From a virus, in the IMG/VR virus record IMGVR_UViG_3300032073_003536, positions 1 to 61,879 of that record: a stretch of DNA of 61,879 bases, one strand, 5' to 3'. Position numbers and translations under genes: made by a program. The number at the start of each line of letters is the position of its first letter. Position 1 is the stretch's first letter. The notes beneath the pieces were generated by a model. The model did no database searches. It saw only the letters and a program-made list of their open reading frames with translations, and was not told the origin of the DNA. Below are positions 48,529 through 57,016 of this stretch, piece by piece.

Positions 48529-48860
48529 ATCCATTAATAGATTACACCACTAAGACAACAGACGAGTTGTTAGAGTTAAACAAAGAGTACACTAAAAAGT
48601 TATATAACATTAGTGGTACAAATCCTTTGTATAATCATATATTGGCATTAAGAGATCAAGTGCAAATGGAATACGGCGAACGTATGCAGTTGCAAATACA
48701 CAAAGATAAACTAAAAGGCGACCACGCAAAAATTATAGAGATAGGAGAGATTGAATCTGTAGAATACGGACTTGATCCTGATGATCAAACTAAATTTGTA
48801 ACAGAGGTTGCTAACACATACAGAAGCAAAGATGAAGACAATACACCTAAAGACGGATAA
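48525..48860 (+). CDS. hypothetical helical protein
   Basis: 111 aa, ATGA overlap. Two long helices (TTDELLELNKEYTKKLYNIS; LYNHILALRDQVQMEYGERM). No family recognised. Confidence 0.65.
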   Translation: MNPLIDYTTKTTDELLELNKEYTKKLYNISGTNPLYNHILALRDQVQMEYGERMQLQIHKDKLKGDHAKIIEIGEIESVEYGLDPDDQTKFVTEVANTYRSKDEDNTPKDG

Positions 48861-49572
48861 AGAAATACATTTAATAGGAATGTTAAATGTTCCTAACGAA
48901 AGTGATATAGAATCCTTAGAACAATTTAGATTTACAATAGCATACACTATGTTTGTTAGCCAAGATAACAATGAATCAATTGAAGAACTAAGCATAGCAC
49001 AAAATATAAGTTATCAAAAAATAAATCATTTTTTAAGTTATTATGTCGACCATGCAATGTGGTATGATGTAAACGGACAAGATATGATAGATAAACATTT
49101 AACACAATGTAGAAATTTATTATTAATAACACCTATAGTTAATGTAACATACTTAGGAAATTGCTTGTTTAAAAAATTTAACACACTATGCAAACCAAAT
49201 GTATATGTAGATGGCGTGTCTATATTAGACCACAGTACAGGATTATCATATGTTTATAGAACAGATGAGCCTGATGCAGAAATAGAAATATTACCAGATT
49301 CAAAAGAATGGCCCGGAGAGTTTTCTATATATGATACACCATGGTGGGAGAGAGATAGCATAAGTGCATACGACTATTCTTGCAAATCTCAAGAAGAATT
49401 AGATAATATTAAATTTCAAATAGAAGAAGGTGAGATTGAACACGAAGATTGGAAAATAATCGAAGATGAAGTTATAAAACAATTAAGTAACGATCCTAAT
49501 TTTAATCAAGAAAACGGTAAGGTAATTAAGTTTGATTTTAAGAAAGCAAACAACCCTAAAAAGGTTGACTAA
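48832..49572 (+). CDS. hypothetical protein
   Basis: 246 aa from ATG 48832, 29-nt overlap. N-terminal helices with a possible helix-turn-helix (EELSIAQNISYQKINHFLSY), then a beta-rich centre (CKPNVYVDGVSILDHSTGLS) and an acidic end. Sigma-like or DNA-binding roles are possible but unproven. Confidence 0.6.
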   Translation: MKTIHLKTDKEIHLIGMLNVPNESDIESLEQFRFTIAYTMFVSQDNNESIEELSIAQNISYQKINHFLSYYVDHAMWYDVNGQDMIDKHLTQCRNLLLITPIVNVTYLGNCLFKKFNTLCKPNVYVDGVSILDHSTGLSYVYRTDEPDAEIEILPDSKEWPGEFSIYDTPWWERDSISAYDYSCKSQEELDNIKFQIEEGEIEHEDWKIIEDEVIKQLSNDPNFNQENGKVIKFDFKKANNPKKVD

Positions 49573-49593
49573 TAACAAACAATACTATATACT
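49565..49593 (+). promoter_or_regulatory. sigma70-like promoter
   Basis: AAAAAGG, TTGACT (49565-49570, overlapping the previous stop), 17-nt spacer, TATACT (49588-49593); ATG 6 nt later. Confidence 0.75.
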
Positions 49594-49599
49594 AACAAT

Positions 49600-50109
49600 A
49601 TGTTAGACAAGCATAATAGATATCTTAGTGACGAGAATACAGGCGTAGAAATGCTGTATCGTAATATAGATATTAACACTACTGAGTTTCAGAACACTGA
49701 TGATATTGCAATGTACAATGAAAATGCTGAGCATTTTGATATAAAAACGTTGCAAATTTTAGGTGAAGATGATTTAGATAGGATAAATACATACATAATT
49801 CCACAACACTATAAAGATTTAGATGTTGAGGAATATATAAGAGAGTTAGTTCCAAACGGAGTGGACGGCACTGATAACGCCGAGGCCAGTCAAAGGGTTG
49901 AGATGGAACTAGCAATGTATAAGGAAAGAGGACTTTATCCTATACTACAAGTATTAATATATGTTGTAGACACTCTAAGAAAACATAATTTAGTTTGGGG
50001 TGTAGGTAGAGGCAGTAGTGTAGCAAGTTATTTGCTCCATTTAATCGGAGTCCACAAAGTAGATTCGGTTAAATACAATTTAGATATAAAGGAATTCCTA
50101 AAGAGGTAA
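49600..50109 (+). CDS. DnaE-like (Pol III alpha) fragment protein
   Basis: 169 aa. The end, YVVDTLRKHNLVWGVGRGSS then VASYLLHLIGVHKVDSVKYN and LDIKEFL, corresponds to the GRGSAAGSLV.Y.LGIT.(I/V)DP..Y.L.FERFL segment near the catalytic start of bacterial Pol III alpha. The polymerase Asp triad (PDxDxD) that follows in DnaE is missing, so it cannot be a polymerase alone. Nucleotide-binding, regulator or decoy are possibilities. Starts 6 nt after a -10 box. Confidence 0.7.
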   Translation: MLDKHNRYLSDENTGVEMLYRNIDINTTEFQNTDDIAMYNENAEHFDIKTLQILGEDDLDRINTYIIPQHYKDLDVEEYIRELVPNGVDGTDNAEASQRVEMELAMYKERGLYPILQVLIYVVDTLRKHNLVWGVGRGSSVASYLLHLIGVHKVDSVKYNLDIKEFLKR

Positions 50110-50111
50110 GA

Positions 50112-50594
50112 ATGGTACAAAGAAAAAGTAATAAAGGTGTTATTATCGATATGGAAACATTACTATCAATGAATAGTGATGAGTTAGCAGTTGGTAACAT
50201 GAAAGTTAATGCGGCAGGTGATGTATTAGGTGACAAAGGCGAAGTCATACAAAAAGCAGAAGACCGTGTTAAAGCCTACTATGAAGCCAATCCTAAATCT
50301 AGTACTGCTCAGTCATCGTTAAAAGGCGCAATGCCAGACGTTCCAGAACAAGTACAATCAGATATGGCTCCAGAGTTAAAAACTGCTGAAGCAGAAAAAA
50401 CAGAAGCAAACCAAAGTGTAATGGATCAAGTAGATCCTGCTAGTGTGCCTGCTCCAGATGTAATTCAAGAAGAAGTTACTATGGTAGATGAGGAAAGAAC
50501 AATAGTAAGTTACAAAGAAGTAGAATTACCTAACGGTGATATTGAAATGGTTCCTGTATACGAAGATGATTGGACTGAAGATGACAAGGCTTAG
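50112..50594 (+). CDS. conserved T4-like phage acidic protein
   Basis: 160 aa. QRKSNKGVIIDMETLLSMNS and VGNMKVNAAGDVLGDKGEVI recall a short T4-like marine phage family (known only as hypothetical). Second half is Glu/Pro/Val-rich and likely disordered. Overlaps the GroES-like gene by 14 nt. Confidence 0.7.
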   Translation: MVQRKSNKGVIIDMETLLSMNSDELAVGNMKVNAAGDVLGDKGEVIQKAEDRVKAYYEANPKSSTAQSSLKGAMPDVPEQVQSDMAPELKTAEAEKTEANQSVMDQVDPASVPAPDVIQEEVTMVDEERTIVSYKEVELPNGDIEMVPVYEDDWTEDDKA

Positions 50595-50943
50595 AGCATA
50601 TAAAGATAACATACTTTGCATTGAAGGTGATTTTGGAGACAAAACTACTGAAGCAGGTATTATAATTAAATCCACAATAGGTTCAGACGAAGGTATTGCA
50701 CCACGTTGGTTCAAAGCATTTGAAGTAGGTCCGGACATTGATTGGGTTAAGCCAGGTCAATGGTTGTATGTTGAATATGGCAGATGGACAGAAGGTTTTG
50801 CTGTAAAAGACGATAGACTTGAAGTAGGTCAAAAACTATGGAAAGTAGATCCTGAAGCATGTATGATGATATCAGATGAAGATCCTACTGCAAACAACAC
50901 AAACATTGGTAACATATCCTCTATGAAGCCAGACGATATTTAA
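50581..50943 (+). CDS. GroES/gp31-like co-chaperonin
   Basis: 120 aa from ATG 50581. LRAYKDNILCIEGDFGDKTT then EAGIIIKST is the GroES-type barrel with the mobile-loop region, and FEVGPDIDWVKPGQWLYVEY GRWTEG is the second strand pair. Marine T4-like phages carry this protein in place of T4 gp31, where the co-chaperonin helps host GroEL fold the major capsid protein. Role here is by family. Confidence 0.78.
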   Translation: MTRLRAYKDNILCIEGDFGDKTTEAGIIIKSTIGSDEGIAPRWFKAFEVGPDIDWVKPGQWLYVEYGRWTEGFAVKDDRLEVGQKLWKVDPEACMMISDEDPTANNTNIGNISSMKPDDI

Positions 50944-50944
50944 T

Positions 50945-51118
50945 ATGAAATTACAAGAAGCACCACAACGAACAGGTCTTAGCACCGTAGGATTATCAGG
51001 AATTACTATACTAGCAGGAGTTGTATTCGACTTTCTTAACCCTTGGTGGTTAATTGCAAGTGCATTTCTTATCCTAGTAGGAGTTGGACTTGAATCAGGA
51101 CAACGTAAAGAGTTTTAA
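50945..51118 (+). CDS. 57-aa predicted two-TM protein
   Basis: Short frame after the GroES-like gene. STVGLSGITILAGVVFDFLN and PWWLIASAFLILVGVGL are two hydrophobic helices; ends in basic QRKEF. Its TAA overlaps the stop of the convergent fibre gene. Confidence 0.65.
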   Translation: MKLQEAPQRTGLSTVGLSGITILAGVVFDFLNPWWLIASAFLILVGVGLESGQRKEF

Positions 51119-52182
51119 CTGTAACTTATAGTAATTACAGCAGTACCAGTGGTACTACTATCAGCATCAAAATAAGCCAACACACTAGTATCAGTTGCAT
51201 TAGAGTAAACAAAATTAGGTTGTACTTCGTATGTTCCAGTATCTGTTAAATCCAAATAATCATCTGTCATTAGTCTATCAGTATCACTAGCATCACCAAC
51301 TGTAAGAGTTGGAGCACTACCGTCAAATGCAGTTGTAACATCAACTGTAACACTTTGTACTTTACTACCACTACTGATATTGCCTATAACAGTACTTGCA
51401 CCAGTTGAGTGTAAAATAGTTGTTGTAAGTGTACCTGAATCTGTAACTGCACTATCGGCTGTACCAATAAGTGTTAAGTGTCCTGCATTGGCTGGATCAG
51501 CCTGGTCGGCAATGTACAATCTATATTCACCATCACCACCATCAGCAACTTTAACAAAGTCACCTGCTTCTACATCATTAGCGGCAAATAAGGCTGTAAG
51601 GTTTGCATAGGTTCTATAAACCATGCTACTACCAGTTGATGTAACACCAGTGTTACCAACATATCTTGCGCCAGCAACATAAATTACATTACCACTTGAC
51701 GTGCCTATAGCACTTGGAAGGTTGCTACCAATAAAGTTTAATACACCTGACTGGTAATCAAAATACCATTCGTCACTTGAACCAGAACCTGTTTCAAATA
51801 ATTGTGTACCATTTGTTTGTACATCTGCTGTACTAGTAGGAGCGGCATAAACTTTTAATTGGTATGTTGCACCAAAACTTGGAGATATCCAATTTGTTGC
51901 ATTTGTTTTCCACGTTCTATTATCTGATGAACTACCGTCCTCAACTATTTCTAATGCATCTGCATCTGCATCTGTGTAAATGTGTACAATACTGCTATTA
52001 GCACTTGGTATTGTACTTGGAATACTGCTTGACTGATTCCAAATATCCGAATCTTTAATTACTAAACTACTTGCTATAGGTTCATTAGGTGCTTTTTTGT
52101 TATCATTAGTATCAGTTTTGGCTTTACCAAAACCAATCTTCTTCCAAAGTAAATCAATTTTTTGTGAATCTGATATTGCCAT
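51115..52182 (-). CDS. T4-like fibre/structural protein
   Basis: 355 aa. The start, ISDSQKIDLLWKKIGFGKAK then TDTNDNKKAPNEPI, is one I know from structural proteins of T4-like marine phages. The middle is Gly/Ser/Thr-rich beta. C-terminal 110 residues (QSVTVDVTTAFDGSAPTLTV, GDASDTDRLMTDD, GTAVITISY) correspond to the end of the protein at 1177-1764, suggesting a shared receptor-binding or trimer module. Follows the big fibre gene without gap (shared base). Confidence 0.82.
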   Translation of the reverse strand: MAISDSQKIDLLWKKIGFGKAKTDTNDNKKAPNEPIASSLVIKDSDIWNQSSSIPSTIPSANSSIVHIYTDADADALEIVEDGSSSDNRTWKTNATNWISPSFGATYQLKVYAAPTSTADVQTNGTQLFETGSGSSDEWYFDYQSGVLNFIGSNLPSAIGTSSGNVIYVAGARYVGNTGVTSTGSSMVYRTYANLTALFAANDVEAGDFVKVADGGDGEYRLYIADQADPANAGHLTLIGTADSAVTDSGTLTTTILHSTGASTVIGNISSGSKVQSVTVDVTTAFDGSAPTLTVGDASDTDRLMTDDYLDLTDTGTYEVQPNFVYSNATDTSVLAYFDADSSTTGTAVITISYS

Positions 52183-54806
52183 TATGCTATACTCAATGCT
52201 GTGAGTTCGTCTCCGGACTCTAGTTTAATTCTAATTAATATATTATTACCAAAACTGTTTGTTGCATTTTGGTCACCTAATGTTAAGGTAAAACTATCAT
52301 TACTATATGTTGTACCATCTATAATTCTATCACCTGATGTAAATGCACAACCATTTGATCCGTTTCCACCATTACTGGTATCACTACCAGGAGTTCCTGC
52401 ACCACCGTACGTTACACCTGCATCAATCCAACCATTTAATCCACTAGCACTATCTATGCCTGTGGCCGGAGCCGCTACAAAAAAGCCACTTACCTTACCA
52501 CTTAATGTAATTGTAAAGTTAGCCATTGTAGTTCTTCTAAATGCAAAAGTAAAATATTGTGCTCCACTTCTGCCTGTGTTTAAATCTGGTCCTTGGGGTA
52601 GGTATGCTGTACTACTTAAATCTGTATCAAAATGTTTTATTTCTCCCCAACGTGTAACTGCTTCAGTTGTACCTGCAATAGTTTGTGCACCAGTCCAAGC
52701 ACTACCTGTATAGTAGTTAGTTGAATTACTAAAACTTGGATTATCTGTACTAGGCAAACCTGTAATACGTTTTCCGTTATCATTAAACCCAGCACCTAAA
52801 CTACTTGATACTGATATGCTCTCTTCATCAATACCTGTACTACCATTAAATGCTTGTACATATTTGCCACTTAGTTCTGCATAGGAACCTGTGCCATTAA
52901 CACTAAACATTCTTGCTTTAATTTGTTCTATACCAATACCACCGCCATTAACATTAACAGTAACATCACCTAATGAATATGCGGCGCCACTATTGGCACC
53001 TGTATTTGCTTTTGGTACACCACTATCTAAAAATGTTGTAGTGCCATCTATTTCTGCGTAAGTGGAATATTGTGTTGAAACTGTTGAACCACTTGTTGAT
53101 TCTTGATTAGTACCGTTTGCTATAGCAAATGGACTTGAAGTTTGTGAGTAACATTGACCAATCCAATCGTAAACTGTTACGCCACCTAATGTTAATGTTG
53201 CATCATTTGTGTAATAAGGAACACCTGAAATATATTTTAATGTTCCTGCACTTGCCTGTACAAGTGTTGCACCTGACATACTTACTGTTGGTGTATCTAC
53301 TACGTCATCTTTTACAAAAGAAAGTGTATTAGTATCACCTGTAACAGAATGACTTAATTTGTATGAGTGCGAACCAACTGCCAGTCCTGCTGTGGACTTA
53401 GATACTTTTGCTTTAAATCCTTGATGTAATCCTGGACTATAAATTGAATTACTAAATGATGATGAACCACCACTACTGCTTAAAAATTGATAATCACTTT
53501 CTTGTGTAATAGTAAGTCCGTTATCACTGCCACTATCATCTGCATTACTAAATGTTATAGAACCATCTGTAGCACCATCTATAACTGCTGTTAATGTTCC
53601 AGCATCTCCATTATAAGCAAAACTACTCATAACTGTTGATTCTGTTGTTGTGCCTGCACTTGCATTTGTAATTCTTGTAACTGATTGTCCTACAGTAACA
53701 CTATCCGCTGTACTGTTATCAGTAAAGCCATGTGCCGCTCTAGGACTTGAACCTGAACTGTTTTCACCAAATGTAATTGTTTTACTACTTAATCCACTTG
53801 GTGCTGATATACTGCCGTCATATACTTTTAATGAATCTGTTGCAGTACTGTTTAATTCACCTGGGTCTGCTGTACTATGAGCAGTTTGTACTAAAGTAAT
53901 TGTTCTCATACTGGAGCCACTATCAGAAGCATAAGCATGACTTTTTCTTGCTTGACCTACGTCACCTGCTGTACCACTACTAATTGTTTCTGTAGCACTA
54001 CCATCACCCCAATTGACTGTATAAGTACAAGTTGCTGAGCCTGAGTTTGTTGTTGTATTTTCTAAATAAATTGTTTCACCCGAATTAATTTCTCTACTGT
54101 TACCAGTTAATGCACTACCACCAGAACTAGCAGTAAATATGCCAAAGTTGGCTACTGGAGTTGCTGTATATAATGTAATGAAATTTGTTTTTGTTACTGT
54201 AGCACTGGAACCTTCACCACTACCACTTGTATTTCTTGCTACAATTACAACGTCATATGGTGAATTTGAATTGTCTGTATATGTATGACTTGGAGTACTG
54301 TCTGATGTGCCATTAGTATTGGAACCATCGCCCCAATCTATGTCATACTGATTTGAATTACCAACTGTAGATATAGTTAATGTAACTGTAAGTGGATTAC
54401 CACCTGAACTAACGTTGGTTGTTGCATCTACACTTTTAACATAAGTATTGTTTCTTATGTTTTCCATAGTTTCGTTTAATCTGTCTATGGACTCTGATAC
54501 TGTAGTTGAGCTTGTTAGTGATGTAACACTACCCGGACTAACAAAGTCACCATCACCTCCAGTACCCAATGTAATATTGTAAGCATTTGTACTTACATTA
54601 CTAACTGCTGTATCTAATTGTGATTTTGTTACTGCATCCGTACTTACCACACCGTCGGCAATCCTCATATTTGCTAATGTTGTACCGTCGTTCGCCATAA
54701 CTTGCATGGCACTTGTAGTTGCATTTGCTACTAACTTAGGTCCTCTTTTACCAAATTGAAGATCAGTGGATACACCTTTTTGACCAAATCTATTTTCGTT
54801 TGCCAA
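52182..54806 (-). CDS. large tail fibre protein with PKD-like repeats
   Basis: 874 aa. N-terminal LQFGKRGPKLVANATTSAMQ module shared with 1177-1764; SQLDTAVSNV and SESIDRLNETMENIRNN look like adaptor helices. Two PKD-like domains at about 140-310 (YDIDWGDGS...HTYTD; YTVNWGDGSATE...HAYA). The rest is Ser/Thr/Gly-rich beta repeats. Extremely low in Cys, typical for fibres. Likely contacts the host surface; PKD domains often bind sugars or proteins (family knowledge). Late promoter box and GGAG RBS upstream. Confidence 0.85.
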   Translation of the reverse strand: MANENRFGQKGVSTDLQFGKRGPKLVANATTSAMQVMANDGTTLANMRIADGVVSTDAVTKSQLDTAVSNVSTNAYNITLGTGGDGDFVSPGSVTSLTSSTTVSESIDRLNETMENIRNNTYVKSVDATTNVSSGGNPLTVTLTISTVGNSNQYDIDWGDGSNTNGTSDSTPSHTYTDNSNSPYDVVIVARNTSGSGEGSSATVTKTNFITLYTATPVANFGIFTASSGGSALTGNSREINSGETIYLENTTTNSGSATCTYTVNWGDGSATETISSGTAGDVGQARKSHAYASDSGSSMRTITLVQTAHSTADPGELNSTATDSLKVYDGSISAPSGLSSKTITFGENSSGSSPRAAHGFTDNSTADSVTVGQSVTRITNASAGTTTESTVMSSFAYNGDAGTLTAVIDGATDGSITFSNADDSGSDNGLTITQESDYQFLSSSGGSSSFSNSIYSPGLHQGFKAKVSKSTAGLAVGSHSYKLSHSVTGDTNTLSFVKDDVVDTPTVSMSGATLVQASAGTLKYISGVPYYTNDATLTLGGVTVYDWIGQCYSQTSSPFAIANGTNQESTSGSTVSTQYSTYAEIDGTTTFLDSGVPKANTGANSGAAYSLGDVTVNVNGGGIGIEQIKARMFSVNGTGSYAELSGKYVQAFNGSTGIDEESISVSSSLGAGFNDNGKRITGLPSTDNPSFSNSTNYYTGSAWTGAQTIAGTTEAVTRWGEIKHFDTDLSSTAYLPQGPDLNTGRSGAQYFTFAFRRTTMANFTITLSGKVSGFFVAAPATGIDSASGLNGWIDAGVTYGGAGTPGSDTSNGGNGSNGCAFTSGDRIIDGTTYSNDSFTLTLGDQNATNSFGNNILIRIKLESGDELTALSIA

Positions 54807-54841
54807 TTTATAACTCCTACACTACAATGGTTTCTTATTGT

Positions 54842-54849
54842 TATTTATC
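54842..54849 (-). promoter_or_regulatory. T4-late-like promoter box
   Basis: GATAAATA on the minus strand, 35 nt before the fibre ATG at 54806. Confidence 0.65.
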
Positions 54850-54851
54850 AC

Positions 54852-54879
54852 TTGACATTAAATTTTTATATGCTATAAT
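54852..54879 (+). promoter_or_regulatory. sigma70-like promoter
   Basis: TTGACA (54852-54857), 16-nt spacer, TATAAT (54874-54879), back to back with the late fibre promoter; drives 54907 and the clamp loader. Confidence 0.85.
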
Positions 54880-54906
54880 AAGTTAAAATTGCAATGGAGA
54901 ATTAAT

Positions 54907-55140
54907 ATGCACAAAGAAAAACAAGTAAAAGCACAATTTACTAAATCGGCTAGAGTTATTAGTGACTATGCTAATGATTTATATTTTGAACAACCACGTG
55001 ATGGATTAATCAAACAAGAATTAATCACATACGAAAACTTAGAACATGGAGTTAAAAAAACTACGGTGGAAAGGATCTTTACCACAAATGGTGATTACAA
55101 CGACCACACCACAATAAGTATATTACCTAACAACATCTAA
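54907..55140 (+). CDS. hypothetical protein
   Basis: 77 aa, RBS GGAG. QVKAQFTKSARVISDYANDL and YFEQPRDG start; beta-rich end. Sits before the clamp-loader gene in the place where replication genes cluster in T4-like phages. No family recognised. Confidence 0.65.
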   Translation: MHKEKQVKAQFTKSARVISDYANDLYFEQPRDGLIKQELITYENLEHGVKKTTVERIFTTNGDYNDHTTISILPNNI

Positions 55141-55150
55141 GGAGAAAGAG

Positions 55151-56074
55151 TTGAAAGAATTATGGGTAGAAAAGTATCGTCCGAATACTATAGCAGACTA
55201 TGTATTCAGAGATACAAATCAGAAAGGACAAGTTGCAGGTTGGATTAAAGACGGAGCATTACCACATTTGTTATTCAGCGGAGCACCAGGAACAGGTAAA
55301 ACAACATTAGCAAAAGTTTTGTTGTCTGAACTTAGTGTGGATAGCATGGACATATTAGAAATAAATGCAAGTAATGAAAATAGTGTCGATACCATCCGTA
55401 GCAAAATTACAAATTTTAGTAGCACCATGCCGTTTGGTGACCTAAAGTATGTATTGCTGGATGAGGCTGATTATATTACCCCTAATGGACAAGCCGCTCT
55501 ACGTGGTGTTATGGAAACATATCATACGTCTTGTCGCTTTATATTAACCTGCAACTATCCACAAAGAGTTATTCCTGCACTTCACAGTAGGTGTCAAGGA
55601 TTCCATATTAATAAACTTGATACTACAGAGTTTACTGCCAGGATAGCAACTATATGTATTGAAGAAGGTGTTACAATGGATTTAGAAACACTTGACACTT
55701 ATGTACAAGCAACATATCCAGATTTGCGTAAGGCAATTAATTTAGTACAGCAGAACGTAGTAGACAATGTATTGCAACGTCCACAAGAAGGCGACGGTAA
55801 TACTAGCGATTGGATGCTTAGTGCTGTTGAATTATTTAAAGCCAGCAAATACAAAGAAGCAAGGAACATGATTGTAAGTCAAGCAAGACCTGAAGAGTAT
55901 GAGGACATATACAAGTTCATGTATAGAAACTTAGAACTTTGGGGAGACACTGAACAAAAACAAGACCAAGCAATTATAATTATTAGGAATGGTATTGCTA
56001 AGGGTATTGCTGTAGCAGATCCAGAGATTAACTTATCTGCTACTTTAATTGAATTACAACTAAATAGTATGTAA
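55151..56074 (+). CDS. sliding-clamp loader ATPase (T4 gp44-like)
   Basis: 307 aa, TTG start with AAGGAG. ELWVEKYRP opening, Walker A SGAPGTGKTT (43-52), Walker B LLDEADYIT, SRC motif HSRCQGF, sensor 2 region DLRKAINLVQQ. Opens and loads the phage DNA clamp onto primers together with gp62. Neither gp62 nor the clamp gp45 is identified here. Length close to T4 gp44 (319). Confidence 0.93.
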   Translation: MKELWVEKYRPNTIADYVFRDTNQKGQVAGWIKDGALPHLLFSGAPGTGKTTLAKVLLSELSVDSMDILEINASNENSVDTIRSKITNFSSTMPFGDLKYVLLDEADYITPNGQAALRGVMETYHTSCRFILTCNYPQRVIPALHSRCQGFHINKLDTTEFTARIATICIEEGVTMDLETLDTYVQATYPDLRKAINLVQQNVVDNVLQRPQEGDGNTSDWMLSAVELFKASKYKEARNMIVSQARPEEYEDIYKFMYRNLELWGDTEQKQDQAIIIIRNGIAKGIAVADPEINLSATLIELQLNSM

Positions 56075-56075
56075 T

Positions 56076-56393
56076 ATGGTAGACTTAGAAAAAACAAAAA
56101 GAATACAGCAGGAACAAGAAGTAGAGTTTGTTCACGTAGGCTGGCGAGCAAAACTCAAGCAATGGTGGAGAACACTTTGGCGTGAAGAATGGGAACTTAC
56201 TGTATATTTTATAGCAGAAACTAAATTTTTTGAAGACAGTTCGAGAGTTAGCAGTTATGCACCTAAAACGTATCGTGCGAAAGCAATCAAAAAACTTACA
56301 CAAACACACATTATATTCGTAGACCTACTAGGTATTAAACATGAAATTAAAGTTGTTGAACCTGTAGGATATGATTTACGCAAGATATACTAA
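56076..56393 (+). CDS. hypothetical basic protein
   Basis: 105 aa following the clamp loader by 1 nt. Trp/Arg-rich (WRAKLKQWWRTLWREEWELT) with a beta-rich end. It does not show gp62 motifs. Stop overlaps the next ATG. Confidence 0.65.
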   Translation: MVDLEKTKRIQQEQEVEFVHVGWRAKLKQWWRTLWREEWELTVYFIAETKFFEDSSRVSSYAPKTYRAKAIKKLTQTHIIFVDLLGIKHEIKVVEPVGYDLRKIY

Positions 56394-57016
56394 TGTACCT
56401 AAAAGCCGAGCATGAGTTAGACAAGAGTCTGGCTGAAGACCACTTCACTGTTTTATTCCATTATGCTCAAGAGAGTGAAACTCAAGTATTAATTAATGAG
56501 TTCATGCAAACCAAACTGGACACTATTACTGGTGTAAGAAACCAAACAGATGTTGATATTCATTTGCATGATGTATTTGACTTACATCCAACTGGCAAAG
56601 AACATAAAGAACGATTACAACAATCGTTACAAGAGTTGCGTAAAGAACAAGCCGGTAATATATTATTTGACCAAATACATTTCCATAGTACAACTCCTTT
56701 AGAAGTAGACCAACCTCAGATTGTAGCAGATGGTCCATATGATTTAGTGTATGTAAACTTACCTTACAAATTGCCACAGAGTCCTAATAGTGTAGACCTA
56801 GTCGTAGGTGAAACAATTAAGTTATGGTGGTCTGGAATAGAGCCTGGCGGCATTATGCTTATACCAGACTATGATAAAATTGCTATAAGGCGTCAAGTAG
56901 ATTTATTTGTAAGAAGTAAACAATGCGAATATGAAAAATATTATGATACTAACTGGGACCAACCAGAACTAGGCGAAGACCATTTTATGATTGCACTTAG
57001 AAAAGATGAGATTTAA
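56393..57016 (+). CDS. methyltransferase-like fold, no SAM motif
   Basis: 207 aa. YDLVYVNLPYKLPQSPNSVD and GGIMLIPDYDKIAIRR look like strands 4-5 of a class I methyltransferase, but the Gly-rich motif I is absent. The same style appears in 58618-59196. Might be a degenerate relative. Overlaps the Fe-ADH by 11 nt. Confidence 0.5.
   Translation: MYLKAEHELDKSLAEDHFTVLFHYAQESETQVLINEFMQTKLDTITGVRNQTDVDIHLHDVFDLHPTGKEHKERLQQSLQELRKEQAGNILFDQIHFHSTTPLEVDQPQIVADGPYDLVYVNLPYKLPQSPNSVDLVVGETIKLWWSGIEPGGIMLIPDYDKIAIRRQVDLFVRSKQCEYEKYYDTNWDQPELGEDHFMIALRKDEI

Noticed and set aside
49600-50109. Functional DNA polymerase
   Set aside because: Far too short and lacks the catalytic Asp motif.
52201-53880. 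Plus-strand open frames across the large fibre gene
   Set aside because: Shadows of Thr/Ser-rich coding on the other strand; no RBS, and composition differs from neighbours.
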